A model generated the notes under the pieces. It was not told the origin of the DNA and made no database searches. It saw only the letters and a program-made list of their open reading frames with translations. A stretch of 28,211 bases of DNA. Origin: Allomuricauda sp. Lineage in GTDB: Bacteria; Bacteroidota; Bacteroidia; Flavobacteriales; Flavobacteriaceae. Location of the stretch: assembly GCA_028289745.1 (NCBI GenBank), contig JANQOD010000091.1, positions 1 to 28,211 of the forward strand, in the 5' to 3' direction. Both the position numbers and the translations under genes were made by a program. Positions 21,113 through 28,211 of the stretch are shown here, one piece after another. Positions within the stretch are counted from its first letter, which is position 1, and every line of letters starts with the position of its first letter.

Positions 21113-24100
21113 TCAATCCATAAAATTTTTGCGTTCCATCATATAATACACCAAGGGCACCACCAATAGGGTAAGTACGGTAGAGGCAATGGTACCGCCC
21201 ATCAAAGAGATGGCCAAACCTTGAAAAATGGGGTCGAACAAAATCACAAAAGCCCCAATGACTACCGTACCGGCCGTCAATAGAATGGGGGTGGTCCTTA
21301 CGGCACCGGCCTCTATGACCGCCTGTTTTAGGGCTGCCCCTTCGTTGACCCTAAGGTTGACAAAATCGATGAGCAGCACCGAATTACGAACCATGATTCC
21401 GGCCAGGGCGATCATACCAATAAATGAGGTTGCCGTGAAAAAGGCGCCCATTAGCCAATGACCCAGTACAATGCCCACCAACGACAAGGGTATGGCGGCC
21501 ATCATGACCATGGGTGCCCTAAAGTTTTGGAACCAGCCTACGATTAACATATAAATAATGATAATGACCCCCAAAAAGGCAATACCAAGGTCACGAAAGA
21601 CCTCTAGGGTAATCTGCCACTCCCCGTCCCACTTTACGGTAAAGTCGTCTTGATACTTGGGCTGTTCCATATACAGTTCGTCCATTTGGTGGCCCTGGGG
21701 CAGGGCAATGCCATTGAGTTTGTCCGTCATTCCCAAAATGGCATAGACCGGACTTTCAAGCTCCCCGGCCATATCGGACATTACATAGACCACTCGTTTT
21801 TGGTTCTTGCGGTAAATACTCTTCGGCTTTATCCCATTTTCTACCCGTACCAAATCACCTATGGGAAAGAGCTGTCCGTTTTGGGAAGTCACCTTAACCT
21901 CCAACAGGTCTCCCAAGCTAGAACGGTCTTTTTCTTCCGTCGTCAGTACCACCCCAATTTGATCATAGGCTTCGGTCTGGTACAGATGGGTAACCGGGTT
22001 TTCTGAAAGCAGCATGTTCATGGTATGCACAATTTGCGCGGTAGTTACCCCATACAGCATAGCTTTTTCCTTATCTACCACAAAATCAAATTGCTCTTGA
22101 TCACTTTCCACCATCCAATCCACATCCACCACATCGGGGGTTTCGTTCAAGATGGTCTTTACCTTATCGGCCACCTTGATCTGCCCATCGTAATCTGGAC
22201 CATAGACTTCAGCCACAATAGTTGACAATACCGGGGGGCCGGGGGGCACTTCCACAATTTTTACATTGGCGTTATATCGTTTGGCGATTTCCTGTACAGG
22301 GCCTCGAAATTTTTTGGCAATGGCATGACTTTGGGTGCTTCGATCGTGCTTGTTCACCAAATTCACCTGAATATCGCCCATATTACTGCCTTGGCGCAAA
22401 TCGTAGTGACGTACCAGTCCGTTAAAGGTAATGGGTGCCGATGTTCCTGCATAGGATTGATAATTGACCACTTCACCTTGCTGCGACAGATAGGTAGCAA
22501 TTTCTTTGGAGACCACGGCCGTACGTTCCAAGGTGGTGCCCTCGGGCATGTCGATGAGCACCTGAAATTCGTTCTTATTGTCGAAAGGCAGCATTTTTAC
22601 CGCTACGGTCTTGGTAAAGAACAAGGCTACCGAACCCACCAACAATAACACCGTGATGCCCAAGAACAGCCATCGTTTTTTTCTATTTTCGATAAGCGGA
22701 CGCTCAAAACGATCATACATTCGGTAGATAAAGGAATCTTGGATGGTCTTGGCCTCTTTCTTTTCTTGGTTCTTGTTTTCCCTTTCCCTTAGGAAAAGGT
22801 ATCCCAGATAGGGCGTAATGGTAAGGGCCACAAAGAGAGACAGCAACATGGCTATGGAGGCCCCAATGGGCATGGGCGACATATACGGCCCCATTAAACC
22901 AGATACAAAGGCCATTGGCAGTACCGAGGCAATAACGGTAAAGGTGGCCAGAATGGTTGGGTTACCTACCTCGTTGATCGCATAGAGGGCAGCATCCTTA
23001 AAGGGCAAACGCTTCATCTTAAAATGCCGGTGCATGTTCTCGGCAATGATAATGGAATCGTCAACTACGATCCCCGTAACGAACACCAAGGCAAAAAGGG
23101 TGATCCTGTTCAGGGTATAATCCAATAGATAATAACTCAAGAGTGTGAGTGCAAAGGTGATGGGCACTGAGAGGAAAACCACCAGCCCGCCACGCCAACC
23201 CATGGCCAACATTACCACAAAGGTCACGGCAATAATGGCCCCGATAAGGTGCAATAACAGTTCTGAAACCTTTTGTGAGGCAGTTTCCCCATAGTTTCGG
23301 GTTACGGCCACCTGAACGCCATCGGTAAGCAGGGTTTTTTTGAGGTGCTCCACTTTGTCCAGTACCACATCGGCAATTTTCATGGCATCGGCCCCTTTGC
23401 GCTTGGCAATGGAAATGGTCACTGCCGGATATTCCGAAGGGTATTTTTCAATCTGTTCGTCACTGGCTGCCCCATAACCGAAAGAAACATACGTCTTGGG
23501 CGGTTCGGGGCCATCCAACACCCGGGCCACTTGCCTAAGATATACCGGTTGGCCGTTGTTGGTTCCTACCACCAATAGTTCCAAGTCGTTTTTGGTGCGA
23601 AGAAAACTTCCTGTGGTCACATGAAACTCGGTATCGTTGGCATTGAAGCTGCCGGCATCCATTTGGCTATGGTTGGCCCTGATCATTTGGGCCACGCGCA
23701 AAAAGTCGAGTCCAAGTCCAGATAAACGATCCTTGTCGACCACCACCCGGAATTGGCGGTTTCTACCACCTATTTTTTTGGTGATCGATACATCGTTCAC
23801 CTTTTCAATCTCATTGATCAGCTCGTCTGAAATTTGGCTCAGTTGGTAATCGTCGTACATTTCGCTCCAAACGGTAAGTCCCAGTATGGGCACATCATCT
23901 ATGGCCCGGGTCTTTACCAAGGGCATGGTAACACCTTCGGGCATTTGATCCATATGCTTGTTGATTTCATCGTACAAACGGACCAAGGAACGTTCAATAT
24001 CTTCTCCCACATAAAACTGTACGATTACCATACCAGCTTCGTTCATGGAGGTCGAGTACACATATTCTACCCCTTTGATGTTGGAGATGATCTTCTCTAA

Positions 24101-24313
24101 AGGTTTGGTGATCCGCGATTCTACTTCGGTGGGATCTGCACCGGGATAACCCACAAAAATATCGGCCATGGGCACATCGATCTGTGGTTCTTCTTCACGG
24201 GGAATCAAAAATGAGCTATATGCCCCAATGACCATGAACACGATCATTAAGAGCACCGTCAATTTTGAGGTCAAAAACCCCTTTGCTATTTTTCCTGCTA
24301 ATCCTTCCTTCAT
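21113..24313 (-). CDS. RND efflux permease of the sulfur-associated operon
   Basis: A 1066-residue AcrB-superfamily transporter with the two-fold repeat of six helices and two periplasmic porter loops. TM4 keeps the relay pair in TGIVVDDSIIIAENMHRH (Asp418, Asp419); TM10 has GIMVRNSVLLIDF with Arg976 where AcrB has Lys940. The N-terminal loop starts PREEEPQIDVPMADIFVGYP, a pattern of a subgroup I associate with clusters of sulfur genes rather than with drug resistance. I chose the ATG at 24313; a GTG at 24322 directly behind the adaptor stop is the alternative and would add three residues. It forms a set with the adaptor and outer membrane channel encoded upstream. Confidence 0.92.
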   Translation of the reverse strand: MKEGLAGKIAKGFLTSKLTVLLMIVFMVIGAYSSFLIPREEEPQIDVPMADIFVGYPGADPTEVESRITKPLEKIISNIKGVEYVYSTSMNEAGMVIVQFYVGEDIERSLVRLYDEINKHMDQMPEGVTMPLVKTRAIDDVPILGLTVWSEMYDDYQLSQISDELINEIEKVNDVSITKKIGGRNRQFRVVVDKDRLSGLGLDFLRVAQMIRANHSQMDAGSFNANDTEFHVTTGSFLRTKNDLELLVVGTNNGQPVYLRQVARVLDGPEPPKTYVSFGYGAASDEQIEKYPSEYPAVTISIAKRKGADAMKIADVVLDKVEHLKKTLLTDGVQVAVTRNYGETASQKVSELLLHLIGAIIAVTFVVMLAMGWRGGLVVFLSVPITFALTLLSYYLLDYTLNRITLFALVFVTGIVVDDSIIIAENMHRHFKMKRLPFKDAALYAINEVGNPTILATFTVIASVLPMAFVSGLMGPYMSPMPIGASIAMLLSLFVALTITPYLGYLFLRERENKNQEKKEAKTIQDSFIYRMYDRFERPLIENRKKRWLFLGITVLLLVGSVALFFTKTVAVKMLPFDNKNEFQVLIDMPEGTTLERTAVVSKEIATYLSQQGEVVNYQSYAGTSAPITFNGLVRHYDLRQGSNMGDIQVNLVNKHDRSTQSHAIAKKFRGPVQEIAKRYNANVKIVEVPPGPPVLSTIVAEVYGPDYDGQIKVADKVKTILNETPDVVDVDWMVESDQEQFDFVVDKEKAMLYGVTTAQIVHTMNMLLSENPVTHLYQTEAYDQIGVVLTTEEKDRSSLGDLLEVKVTSQNGQLFPIGDLVRVENGIKPKSIYRKNQKRVVYVMSDMAGELESPVYAILGMTDKLNGIALPQGHQMDELYMEQPKYQDDFTVKWDGEWQITLEVFRDLGIAFLGVIIIIYMLIVGWFQNFRAPMVMMAAIPLSLVGIVLGHWLMGAFFTATSFIGMIALAGIMVRNSVLLIDFVNLRVNEGAALKQAVIEAGAVRTTPILLTAGTVVIGAFVILFDPIFQGLAISLMGGTIASTVLTLLVVPLVYYMMERKNFMD

Positions 24314-24322
24314 GGCAACCAC

Positions 24323-25414
24323 TTATTGGATGGCCAATTTGGCCCCGTTGTACAATTTGCCCTCAGCAGAAAGAATATAGGTTTCGCCAACGACAAGACC
24401 GGAAAGGACCTCTACCTCGTCCCCAACAGTCTCACCCAATCGTAGCCATCGTAATATGGCAGTATCATTGGGGCCGATGGTATAAATACCGGTAAGCTGG
24501 CCATGCTTCACCAAAGACGATTTGGGCACGCTTACCCTTGAACGCCCTTGTGGTTCCCCTTCCACTTTAAAAGAAACGGCAGCAAACATACCAGATAACA
24601 ATTGCTTGGGCGGGTTGTCCAACATCACTTTGGCGATGTACTGCCCCCCCGAAAATTGGGCCGAGGGACTCAGCTCGGTGAGCTTTCCTCTAATCATGGT
24701 ATCCAAGGCCTTTACAAAAACCGAAGCTTGGGCCCCTACTTTTATTTGGTTAATCAGCCCTTCGGCCACTTTGGCCTCTATTTCATAGGAACCAGGGGTC
24801 TCTAGGCTCACCAGGGGCATCCCCGGATTGGCCATGGCCCCTTCATCAATATGGGTGTTGGTGATCACACCATTAAAGGGTGCCCGAATATTGGCATAGG
24901 CAAACTGTGCATCCACCTCTTTCAGCATCTGCTGTGCCACTTGGTAGCGAGCCATGGCCATTTCATAGCGGGAAGTCATATCGTCCAATTCCTTTTGTGA
25001 GGCACTGTTCTGCCCAAACAGGTTCACAAAACGTTGATAGTCTTTTTCCGCATTCCGATAGGCTGCCTTTGCCTCAATAATCGAGGCATCTACCCGGGCC
25101 CTTTTTGCCTGCAGAGCTGTATTTTTTATGGACAGCAAAAGTTGCCCCTTGCTTACCTTTTGGCCTACTTTAACGTGAATACGGTCTACAAAACCCATCA
25201 TACGGGTACTTAGGGCGGCACTGTTGACCGCCTTTATTGGCCCGCTCCCGACATTGATATAGGCTTCTGTGGCCGTTCTTGCCATGCCTATTTTTACCGT
25301 TATGGAAGCTTGGGAAACTACTTGGGCAGCATCACCTCCCCCACAGCCCATAAGCATTGGGCCAATTATGACCAAGGGCAAGCTCTTGTTAAGCAATGAA
25401 ACTATTCTATTCAT
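24323..25414 (-). CDS. Lipoprotein periplasmic adaptor (HlyD family) of the second RND pump
   Basis: A 363-residue membrane fusion protein. The lipobox LMGC places the acylated cysteine at residue 24. First lipoyl half MMGFVDRIHVKVGQKVSKGQ, then a helical hairpin of about 70 residues (110-180, with the heptad-rich segment RVDASIIEAKAAYRNAEKDY), second lipoyl half FAYANIRAPFNGVITNTH, beta barrel and a membrane-proximal part ending GLVVGETYILSAEGKLYNG. It is 8 bases behind the outer membrane protein gene and 9 bases in front of the permease ATG. Confidence 0.92.
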   Translation of the reverse strand: MNRIVSLLNKSLPLVIIGPMLMGCGGGDAAQVVSQASITVKIGMARTATEAYINVGSGPIKAVNSAALSTRMMGFVDRIHVKVGQKVSKGQLLLSIKNTALQAKRARVDASIIEAKAAYRNAEKDYQRFVNLFGQNSASQKELDDMTSRYEMAMARYQVAQQMLKEVDAQFAYANIRAPFNGVITNTHIDEGAMANPGMPLVSLETPGSYEIEAKVAEGLINQIKVGAQASVFVKALDTMIRGKLTELSPSAQFSGGQYIAKVMLDNPPKQLLSGMFAAVSFKVEGEPQGRSRVSVPKSSLVKHGQLTGIYTIGPNDTAILRWLRLGETVGDEVEVLSGLVVGETYILSAEGKLYNGAKLAIQ

Positions 25415-25422
25415 GGTCTTTA

Positions 25423-26733
25423 TTATTCTTTGGTTAAAAATGAATGGTACGCCTTGGCGTAGTTGTACTCGTAAACGGTTTGGTAATAGGCCAGTTCTTG
25501 TTGTACATACTGTGTTTCCGCCATCAAAAGGTCTGTGGTCTTCTCCAAGCCCTCCTTATACCGGTCAGTGCGTATCTGCAAGGTTTCCTGGGCCTGTTCC
25601 AACGCTAGTTCAGAGGATGTTAACTTGCTTTTGGCATCGGCCAATAAGCGTTGAGTACGTTGCAGTTCCATGACACTCTTAGACCTGTATTCGGCCAACT
25701 CAAGTTGGGCCTTATCGGCCTCGGCCTTTCCTTTTTTTGTCAGGGCAAACCGTTCGGTCCCTTTAAAGATGTCCCAGCTGAGACTGGCACCAAAAGTATA
25801 GCCTTCGGCATTCGTGCCAAAAACATCCTGATCGTAGAGCTCATAAGAACCAAAAGCGTTCAAGCGTGGTAAAAAGGTCATTTTTTCGGCCCTATAGTTT
25901 GCCCTATGGGCCGCTGCCGCCTTTTGCATCGCCTTGATGTCTGCCCGGTTTTCCAAGGTCAATGAACGTACCTCCGTTTCGGTTGGGGCTGGCAGCAATT
26001 CAGATTGGGGTTTATAGCCGGTAATGGGGTCGGCGTTCATCAAAAATCCCAGGTAGTCTGAGGCATTTTTCAAATTGCTCTTGGCCTGCCGAAGTTGATC
26101 GTTGACCTCTGAAGCCCTGACCTGGGCCATAAGCCAATCCGCTTTTTGAATGAGTCCCTGATCGTAATAATCCTTGGCCTGCTTTTCGTTGGCATTGGCG
26201 GTTTGATTTGCCTTGGTGAGCACCGCCACCATCTTATAGGCCAATTGCAACTGCATATAGGCATTATGCGCCTCAAAACTGATGTACTCCTTGGTGCGCT
26301 TGAATTGTAGCTCCTTGGCCTCAAAAGTGGATCTGGCCGCCTTGCGCCTATAAAAACCATCGACATTGATCAGGGGTTGCTGAACGGAAACAATGGTGGC
26401 AAAGTTTTCTATGCTGTTGGGGTCATTGAGCAATTGGGGGTTAAAATCGGCCTCGGCAATCACCTCTTGGTTAAGCTTGGAACCGAAGGCCATCAATGGG
26501 TTGGTGGTGATAAAACCGGTATGGGAAATCGAAACATTGGGTAAAAACACCGCACCGCTCATTCCGTAATCTGCCCTGGCAACATCTGCTTCCAGACCAG
26601 AAATCCTTATATTGGCATTGGCCTCCTGTACTTCGGCCAACACTTCGTTCAACGAAATTAATCGATGTTCTTGGGCCACAACCCCCTGCTGCAGCAAGCT
26701 ACCCAAAAAGGCAATCGCTATTAACTTGTTCAT
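25423..26733 (-). CDS. TolC-family outer membrane efflux protein (second efflux operon)
   Basis: A 436-residue outer membrane channel protein. The signal peptide of about 21 residues ends VVAQ; the mature protein starts EHRLISLNEVLAEVQEANAN, the first conserved helix. Two helical-hairpin halves follow with LPNVSISHTGF and FLPRLNAFGSYELYDQDVFG as strand segments and the C-terminal helix GLEKTTDLLMAETQYVQQEL. It is the first gene of an operon preceded by a GTAAC-N4-GTTAC palindrome and a -7 element; the distance from promoter to ATG is about 17 bases after the predicted start of transcription. Confidence 0.92.
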   Translation of the reverse strand: MNKLIAIAFLGSLLQQGVVAQEHRLISLNEVLAEVQEANANIRISGLEADVARADYGMSGAVFLPNVSISHTGFITTNPLMAFGSKLNQEVIAEADFNPQLLNDPNSIENFATIVSVQQPLINVDGFYRRKAARSTFEAKELQFKRTKEYISFEAHNAYMQLQLAYKMVAVLTKANQTANANEKQAKDYYDQGLIQKADWLMAQVRASEVNDQLRQAKSNLKNASDYLGFLMNADPITGYKPQSELLPAPTETEVRSLTLENRADIKAMQKAAAAHRANYRAEKMTFLPRLNAFGSYELYDQDVFGTNAEGYTFGASLSWDIFKGTERFALTKKGKAEADKAQLELAEYRSKSVMELQRTQRLLADAKSKLTSSELALEQAQETLQIRTDRYKEGLEKTTDLLMAETQYVQQELAYYQTVYEYNYAKAYHSFLTKE

Positions 26734-26754
26734 GTTAAGATCGCTATTTGCCCG

Positions 26755-26762
26755 TAAAATTA
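26755..26762 (-). promoter_or_regulatory. Candidate -7 promoter element of the second efflux operon
   Basis: TAATTTTA on the minus strand (seven of eight positions of TAnnTTTG). Its first T is 29.5 bases from the centre of the palindrome at 26785-26798. No -33 TTG lies at the normal spacing, in keeping with activation by a bound protein. Confidence 0.55.
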
Positions 26763-26784
26763 GAGGGGTGGCAAAAGCTGTGCA

Positions 26785-26798
26785 GTAACTTAGGTTAC
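26785..26798. promoter_or_regulatory. Crp/Fnr-type operator GTAAC-TTAG-GTTAC
   Basis: Perfect 5-base arms with a 4-base spacer, the 5-4-5 geometry of FNR sites but with half-site GTAAC. A near-identical dyad stands at 27581-27594. Its placement near -41 of the second efflux operon points to a class II activator. Possible ligands of such regulators include oxygen, NO, CO or sulfur species; the sequence does not choose between them. Confidence 0.65.
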
Positions 26799-26890
26799 AT
26801 TGATTACTGAGCTTTATATACAGGGCTATGCCCGAAACCCCTTATAGGAAAACACCGAAAAAAACATTTTAACCCTGATCGGATTGAAAT

Positions 26891-26957
26891 AATGGCATCG
26901 TCAAAACTGCCATTTCAAGACATAAAAGAACAGGGGGGCGGTAACTTTTTGCTACCG
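26891..26957. terminator. Two hairpins behind the 43-residue protein gene
   Basis: On the minus strand, first CGGTA-N9-TACCG (26939-26957), then AATGGCA/TGCCATT with a 10-base loop (26891-26914), both just downstream of the stop at 26987. The second is followed by a poor T-stretch (ATTATTTC). Either could end the short transcript; neither is a textbook terminator. The rest of the 253 bases between 26734 and 26986 holds only the promoter and operator described separately. Confidence 0.35.
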
Positions 26958-26986
26958 AACCGCATTACTGTTGGGAAAGCTTATTG

Positions 26987-27118
26987 TCACGATTTCTTAC
27001 CGCTGTTCATCAAAGCCAATACAGCGACCACCAAAACGATAACCACCAAGGCAAAAACCCCGATCATTATGATACCGTTATCCCAAGAAACCAATGGCAC
27101 TTTTTGAAGTGTGTTCAT
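26987..27118 (-). CDS. 43-residue single-helix membrane protein
   Basis: Starts MNTLQKVPLVSWDNG, continues with one long hydrophobic helix (about residues 15-37) and ends MNSGKKS. It is too short for routine gene finding. Support: a perfect TAnnTTTG element (27139-27146) 20 bases upstream, a terminator just before that promoter, and positive-inside topology at the C-terminus. Small proteins of this design are found beside sulfur or respiratory genes in flavobacteria as far as I recall, but I cannot name a family. It stands alone between the second DUF2892 gene and the second efflux operon, on the same strand. Confidence 0.6.
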   Translation of the reverse strand: MNTLQKVPLVSWDNGIIMIGVFALVVIVLVVAVLALMNSGKKS

Positions 27119-27138
27119 TATCATTAGGTTTAACAAGT

Positions 27139-27146
27139 CAAATTTA
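27139..27146 (-). promoter_or_regulatory. Promoter element (TAAATTTG) of the 43-residue protein gene
   Basis: A perfect TAnnTTTG match on the minus strand; transcription would start near 27134, about 16 bases before the ATG at 27118. A TTG lies 16 bases upstream of it, shorter than the usual spacing, and overlaps the dyad at 27156-27174. Confidence 0.5.
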
Positions 27147-27155
27147 TAATCACCC

Positions 27156-27174
27156 TGTCATCCAAAATATGACA
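27156..27174. promoter_or_regulatory. Inverted repeat TGTCAT-N7-ATGACA
   Basis: Six-base perfect arms around CCAAAAT, centred 19 bases upstream of the first T of the -7 element of the 43-residue protein gene, so it covers the -33 region. That position suits a repressor. Its half-sites differ in orientation and spacing from the Crp/Fnr-type dyads of the window. Confidence 0.4.
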
Positions 27175-27206
27175 AATCTCAATTTTAGACTTGCCCATTC
27201 TTTGTC

Positions 27207-27240
27207 AAAAAAGCCATTCCGCAACAACGAAATGGCTTTT
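27207..27240 (-). terminator. Intrinsic terminator behind the DUF2892 gene
   Basis: AAAAGCCATT (27209-27218) pairs with AATGGCTTTT (27231-27240) over 10 bases with a 12-base loop that can pair two further bases. On the minus strand it is followed by TTTTTTG. It starts 22 bases after the stop of the DUF2892 gene and separates it from the next gene on the strand. Confidence 0.8.
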
Positions 27241-27262
27241 CCACTATCCAACCAACCAAAAA

Positions 27263-27475
27263 CTAACTTTTGACCTTGCAAGTGCTTATACCAAACAATC
27301 TATAGAGCGGACAAAAACCAATAAAAGAAGTGACCACAAAAATACCTGCCAATGCCAATAGTACATTTGCCAAAGTACCCTGCACGACCCCGGTAAAATA
27401 TAAGATGCCCACTATGGCGGCCATAATCAACCTAACCGTACGATCCAATCCGCGCATATTCTTTTTCATATTCAT
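27263..27475 (-). CDS. DUF2892 (YgaP-like) membrane protein
   Basis: A 70-residue protein starting MNMKKNMRGLDRTVRLI, with two hydrophobic helices (about 14-30 and 36-53) and the typical ending SFIGFCPLYRLFGISTCK. This is the full DUF2892 pattern, including the conserved Cys of the FCPLY motif. A second methionine (residue 3) is an alternative start. It has its own perfect promoter element (27550-27557), a leader of about 70 bases and a strong terminator, and shares an operator with the divergent sulfite-oxidase-type gene. Association with sulfur transfer is known for the family through YgaP; the exact role is not. Confidence 0.88.
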   Translation of the reverse strand: MNMKKNMRGLDRTVRLIMAAIVGILYFTGVVQGTLANVLLALAGIFVVTSFIGFCPLYRLFGISTCKVKS

Positions 27476-27549
27476 TCATTTAACCATTCAACGACCAAAA
27501 CTGTAATGACAACCTAGATCGGTTTGTGCCTTTTCTTTGGTTTCATTTT

Positions 27550-27557
27550 CAAATATA
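27550..27557 (-). promoter_or_regulatory. Promoter element (TATATTTG) of the DUF2892 gene
   Basis: A perfect TAnnTTTG match on the minus strand whose first T is 30.5 bases from the centre of the palindrome at 27581-27594. No -33 TTG is visible. Transcription would start near 27546. Confidence 0.6.
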
Positions 27558-27580
27558 GCTATAGGCTCACCTTACTTTTG

Positions 27581-27594
27581 GCAACCTAGGTTAC
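27581..27594. promoter_or_regulatory. Crp/Fnr-type operator GCAACCTAGGTTAC between divergent promoters
   Basis: A 14-bp dyad with a perfect AACCTAGGTT core; only one of 14 positions breaks the symmetry. It shares 12 of 14 bases with the site at 26785-26798. It lies 29.5 bases from the plus-strand and 30.5 bases from the minus-strand -7 elements, so a single dimer could activate both genes. Confidence 0.7.
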
Positions 27595-27616
27595 ACAACA
27601 CGCACATTTATTATCT

Positions 27617-27624
27617 TAGTTTTG
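27617..27624 (+). promoter_or_regulatory. Promoter element (TAGTTTTG) of the sulfite-oxidase-type gene
   Basis: A perfect TAnnTTTG match, 29.5 bases from the centre of the palindrome. Transcription would start near 27629, leaving a leader of about 11 bases before the ATG at 27640. There is no -33 TTG at the usual place. Confidence 0.6.
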
Positions 27625-27639
27625 AATTGATCTGTGTAC

Positions 27640-28211
27640 ATGAAACGAAGGGACTTTTCTAAAAACCTGACATTGGCCGGAATGGCGAGCTTTCTTGGGG
27701 CACCAATCGCTTTTTCAAATAAAATGCCCCTCAGCTATATACCGTTGGGCCTGCAAGATCCCGACCCTTTTAAGCTATTCGATAAAGACAAAGAGATGGT
27801 CGTGCTCAACGATAAACCTTGGAACATTGAGGCAAAGGCCCATCTTTTGAACGATAAGGTGACACCCAACAAGTATATGTTCATTTGTAACAACGGAAAG
27901 ATTCCCCAAGACATCGATGCCGCCAAATGGATGTTAAAAATTGATGGGGAATCCGTAAAAAAAGAGAAATCATATACGCTGGCAGCACTAAAATCAAAAT
28001 TTAAACACCACACCTATCAACTCACGCTTGAATGTGGTGGAAACGGCCGTAGCGAATTTGACCCTCCGGCAAAAGGAAACCAGTGGACAGTCGGTGCGAT
28101 CTCTTGTGCCGAATGGACAGGGGTACGTCTTAGGGATGTTCTAAAAGATGTCGGCATAAACCACAATGCTGTTTATATCGGTTACCATGCCACAGATACC
28201 CATCTCAGCGG
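27640..28211 (+). CDS. Tat-exported sulfite oxidase/dehydrogenase-type molybdoenzyme (partial, N-terminal 190 residues)
   Basis: The gene runs off the right edge. It begins MKRRDFSKNLTLAGMASFLG, a twin-arginine signal (RRDFSK) typical of cofactor-loaded exported enzymes. The mature part shows the sulfite oxidase fold: FICNNGKIP, WMLKIDGE, then LECGGNGRSEF with Cys132 as the expected molybdenum ligand, followed by WTVGAISCAEWTGVRLRDVLKD and YIGYHATDTH. It most likely oxidises sulfite in the periplasm; SoxC-type sulfane dehydrogenase is the main alternative, to be decided by the missing C-terminal half and by a cytochrome partner. It is divergent from a DUF2892 gene with a shared operator. Confidence 0.88.
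   Translation, partial: MKRRDFSKNLTLAGMASFLGAPIAFSNKMPLSYIPLGLQDPDPFKLFDKDKEMVVLNDKPWNIEAKAHLLNDKVTPNKYMFICNNGKIPQDIDAAKWMLKIDGESVKKEKSYTLAALKSKFKHHTYQLTLECGGNGRSEFDPPAKGNQWTVGAISCAEWTGVRLRDVLKDVGINHNAVYIGYHATDTHLS

Noticed and set aside
20961..21146. 61-codon plus-strand frame between the DUF2892 and RND genes
   Set aside because: It overlaps both neighbouring genes on the other strand and has no domain or promoter.
24314..24322. GTG start of the second RND permease
   Set aside because: Possible, but the ATG three codons later is the stronger start codon and still only 9 bases after the adaptor stop.
26892..27107. 71-codon plus-strand frame
   Set aside because: It is antisense to the better supported 43-residue minus-strand gene, covers the hairpins, and has no promoter or protein-like features.

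Overview
The window looks like chromosomal DNA of a marine-type Bacteroidetes, most likely a Flavobacteriaceae member. The basis is moderate GC, several perfect or near-perfect TAnnTTTG promoter elements of the Bacteroidetes type, weak Shine-Dalgarno sequences, paired SusD-free TolC/HlyD/RND operons, a membrane-bound AraC regulator and the protein sequences themselves. I see no rRNA, tRNA, CRISPR array, insertion sequence or phage gene.

Region 1 (1-10164, minus strand) is a redox-energy operon. It reads HEPN-like protein, then a 1635-residue pyruvate:ferredoxin oxidoreductase with its own C-terminal [4Fe-4S] ferredoxin domain, rnfC, rnfD, rnfG, rnfE, rnfA, a 69-residue NqrM-like maturation factor, and the start of a ferredoxin-NADP reductase-like flavoprotein cut by the window edge. 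The rnf genes overlap by 4-14 bases. No rnfB is present between or beside them, so the usual ferredoxin-accepting subunit is missing and the ferredoxin domain on the oxidoreductase (or the flavoprotein) may stand in. A Crp/Fnr-type palindrome sits in front of the first gene.

Region 2 (10513-16332, plus) is a tripartite efflux operon: TolC-type outer membrane protein, lipoprotein adaptor, RND permease and a small Trp-rich membrane protein. The permease lacks the two TM4 proton-relay aspartates and instead has an Asp pair at the pseudo-symmetric place in TM10. Region 3 (16424-19571) holds a membrane AraC regulator, a secreted small protein, a lone ABC-type six-helix membrane protein without ATPase, and on the minus strand a single-domain response regulator with a TTG start.

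Region 4 (19725-28211) appears to be a sulfur-compound regulon: two half-size YeeE/YedE transporters, a DUF2892 protein, a second TolC/adaptor/RND set, a 43-residue membrane peptide gene, another DUF2892 protein, and divergently a Tat-exported sulfite-oxidase-type molybdoenzyme cut by the window edge. One 14-bp palindrome (GTAAC-N4-GTTAC type) lies between two back-to-back TAnnTTTG promoters at 27550-27624, and another copy precedes the second efflux operon. In three promoters (27640 gene, 26733 operon, 10070 operon) the dyad centre is exactly 29.5 bases upstream of the first T of the -7 element, the class II activator position. This ties the pyruvate/Rnf operon, the second efflux operon and the sulfite oxidase pair together as probable targets of one or two Crp/Fnr-family regulators not encoded in the window.
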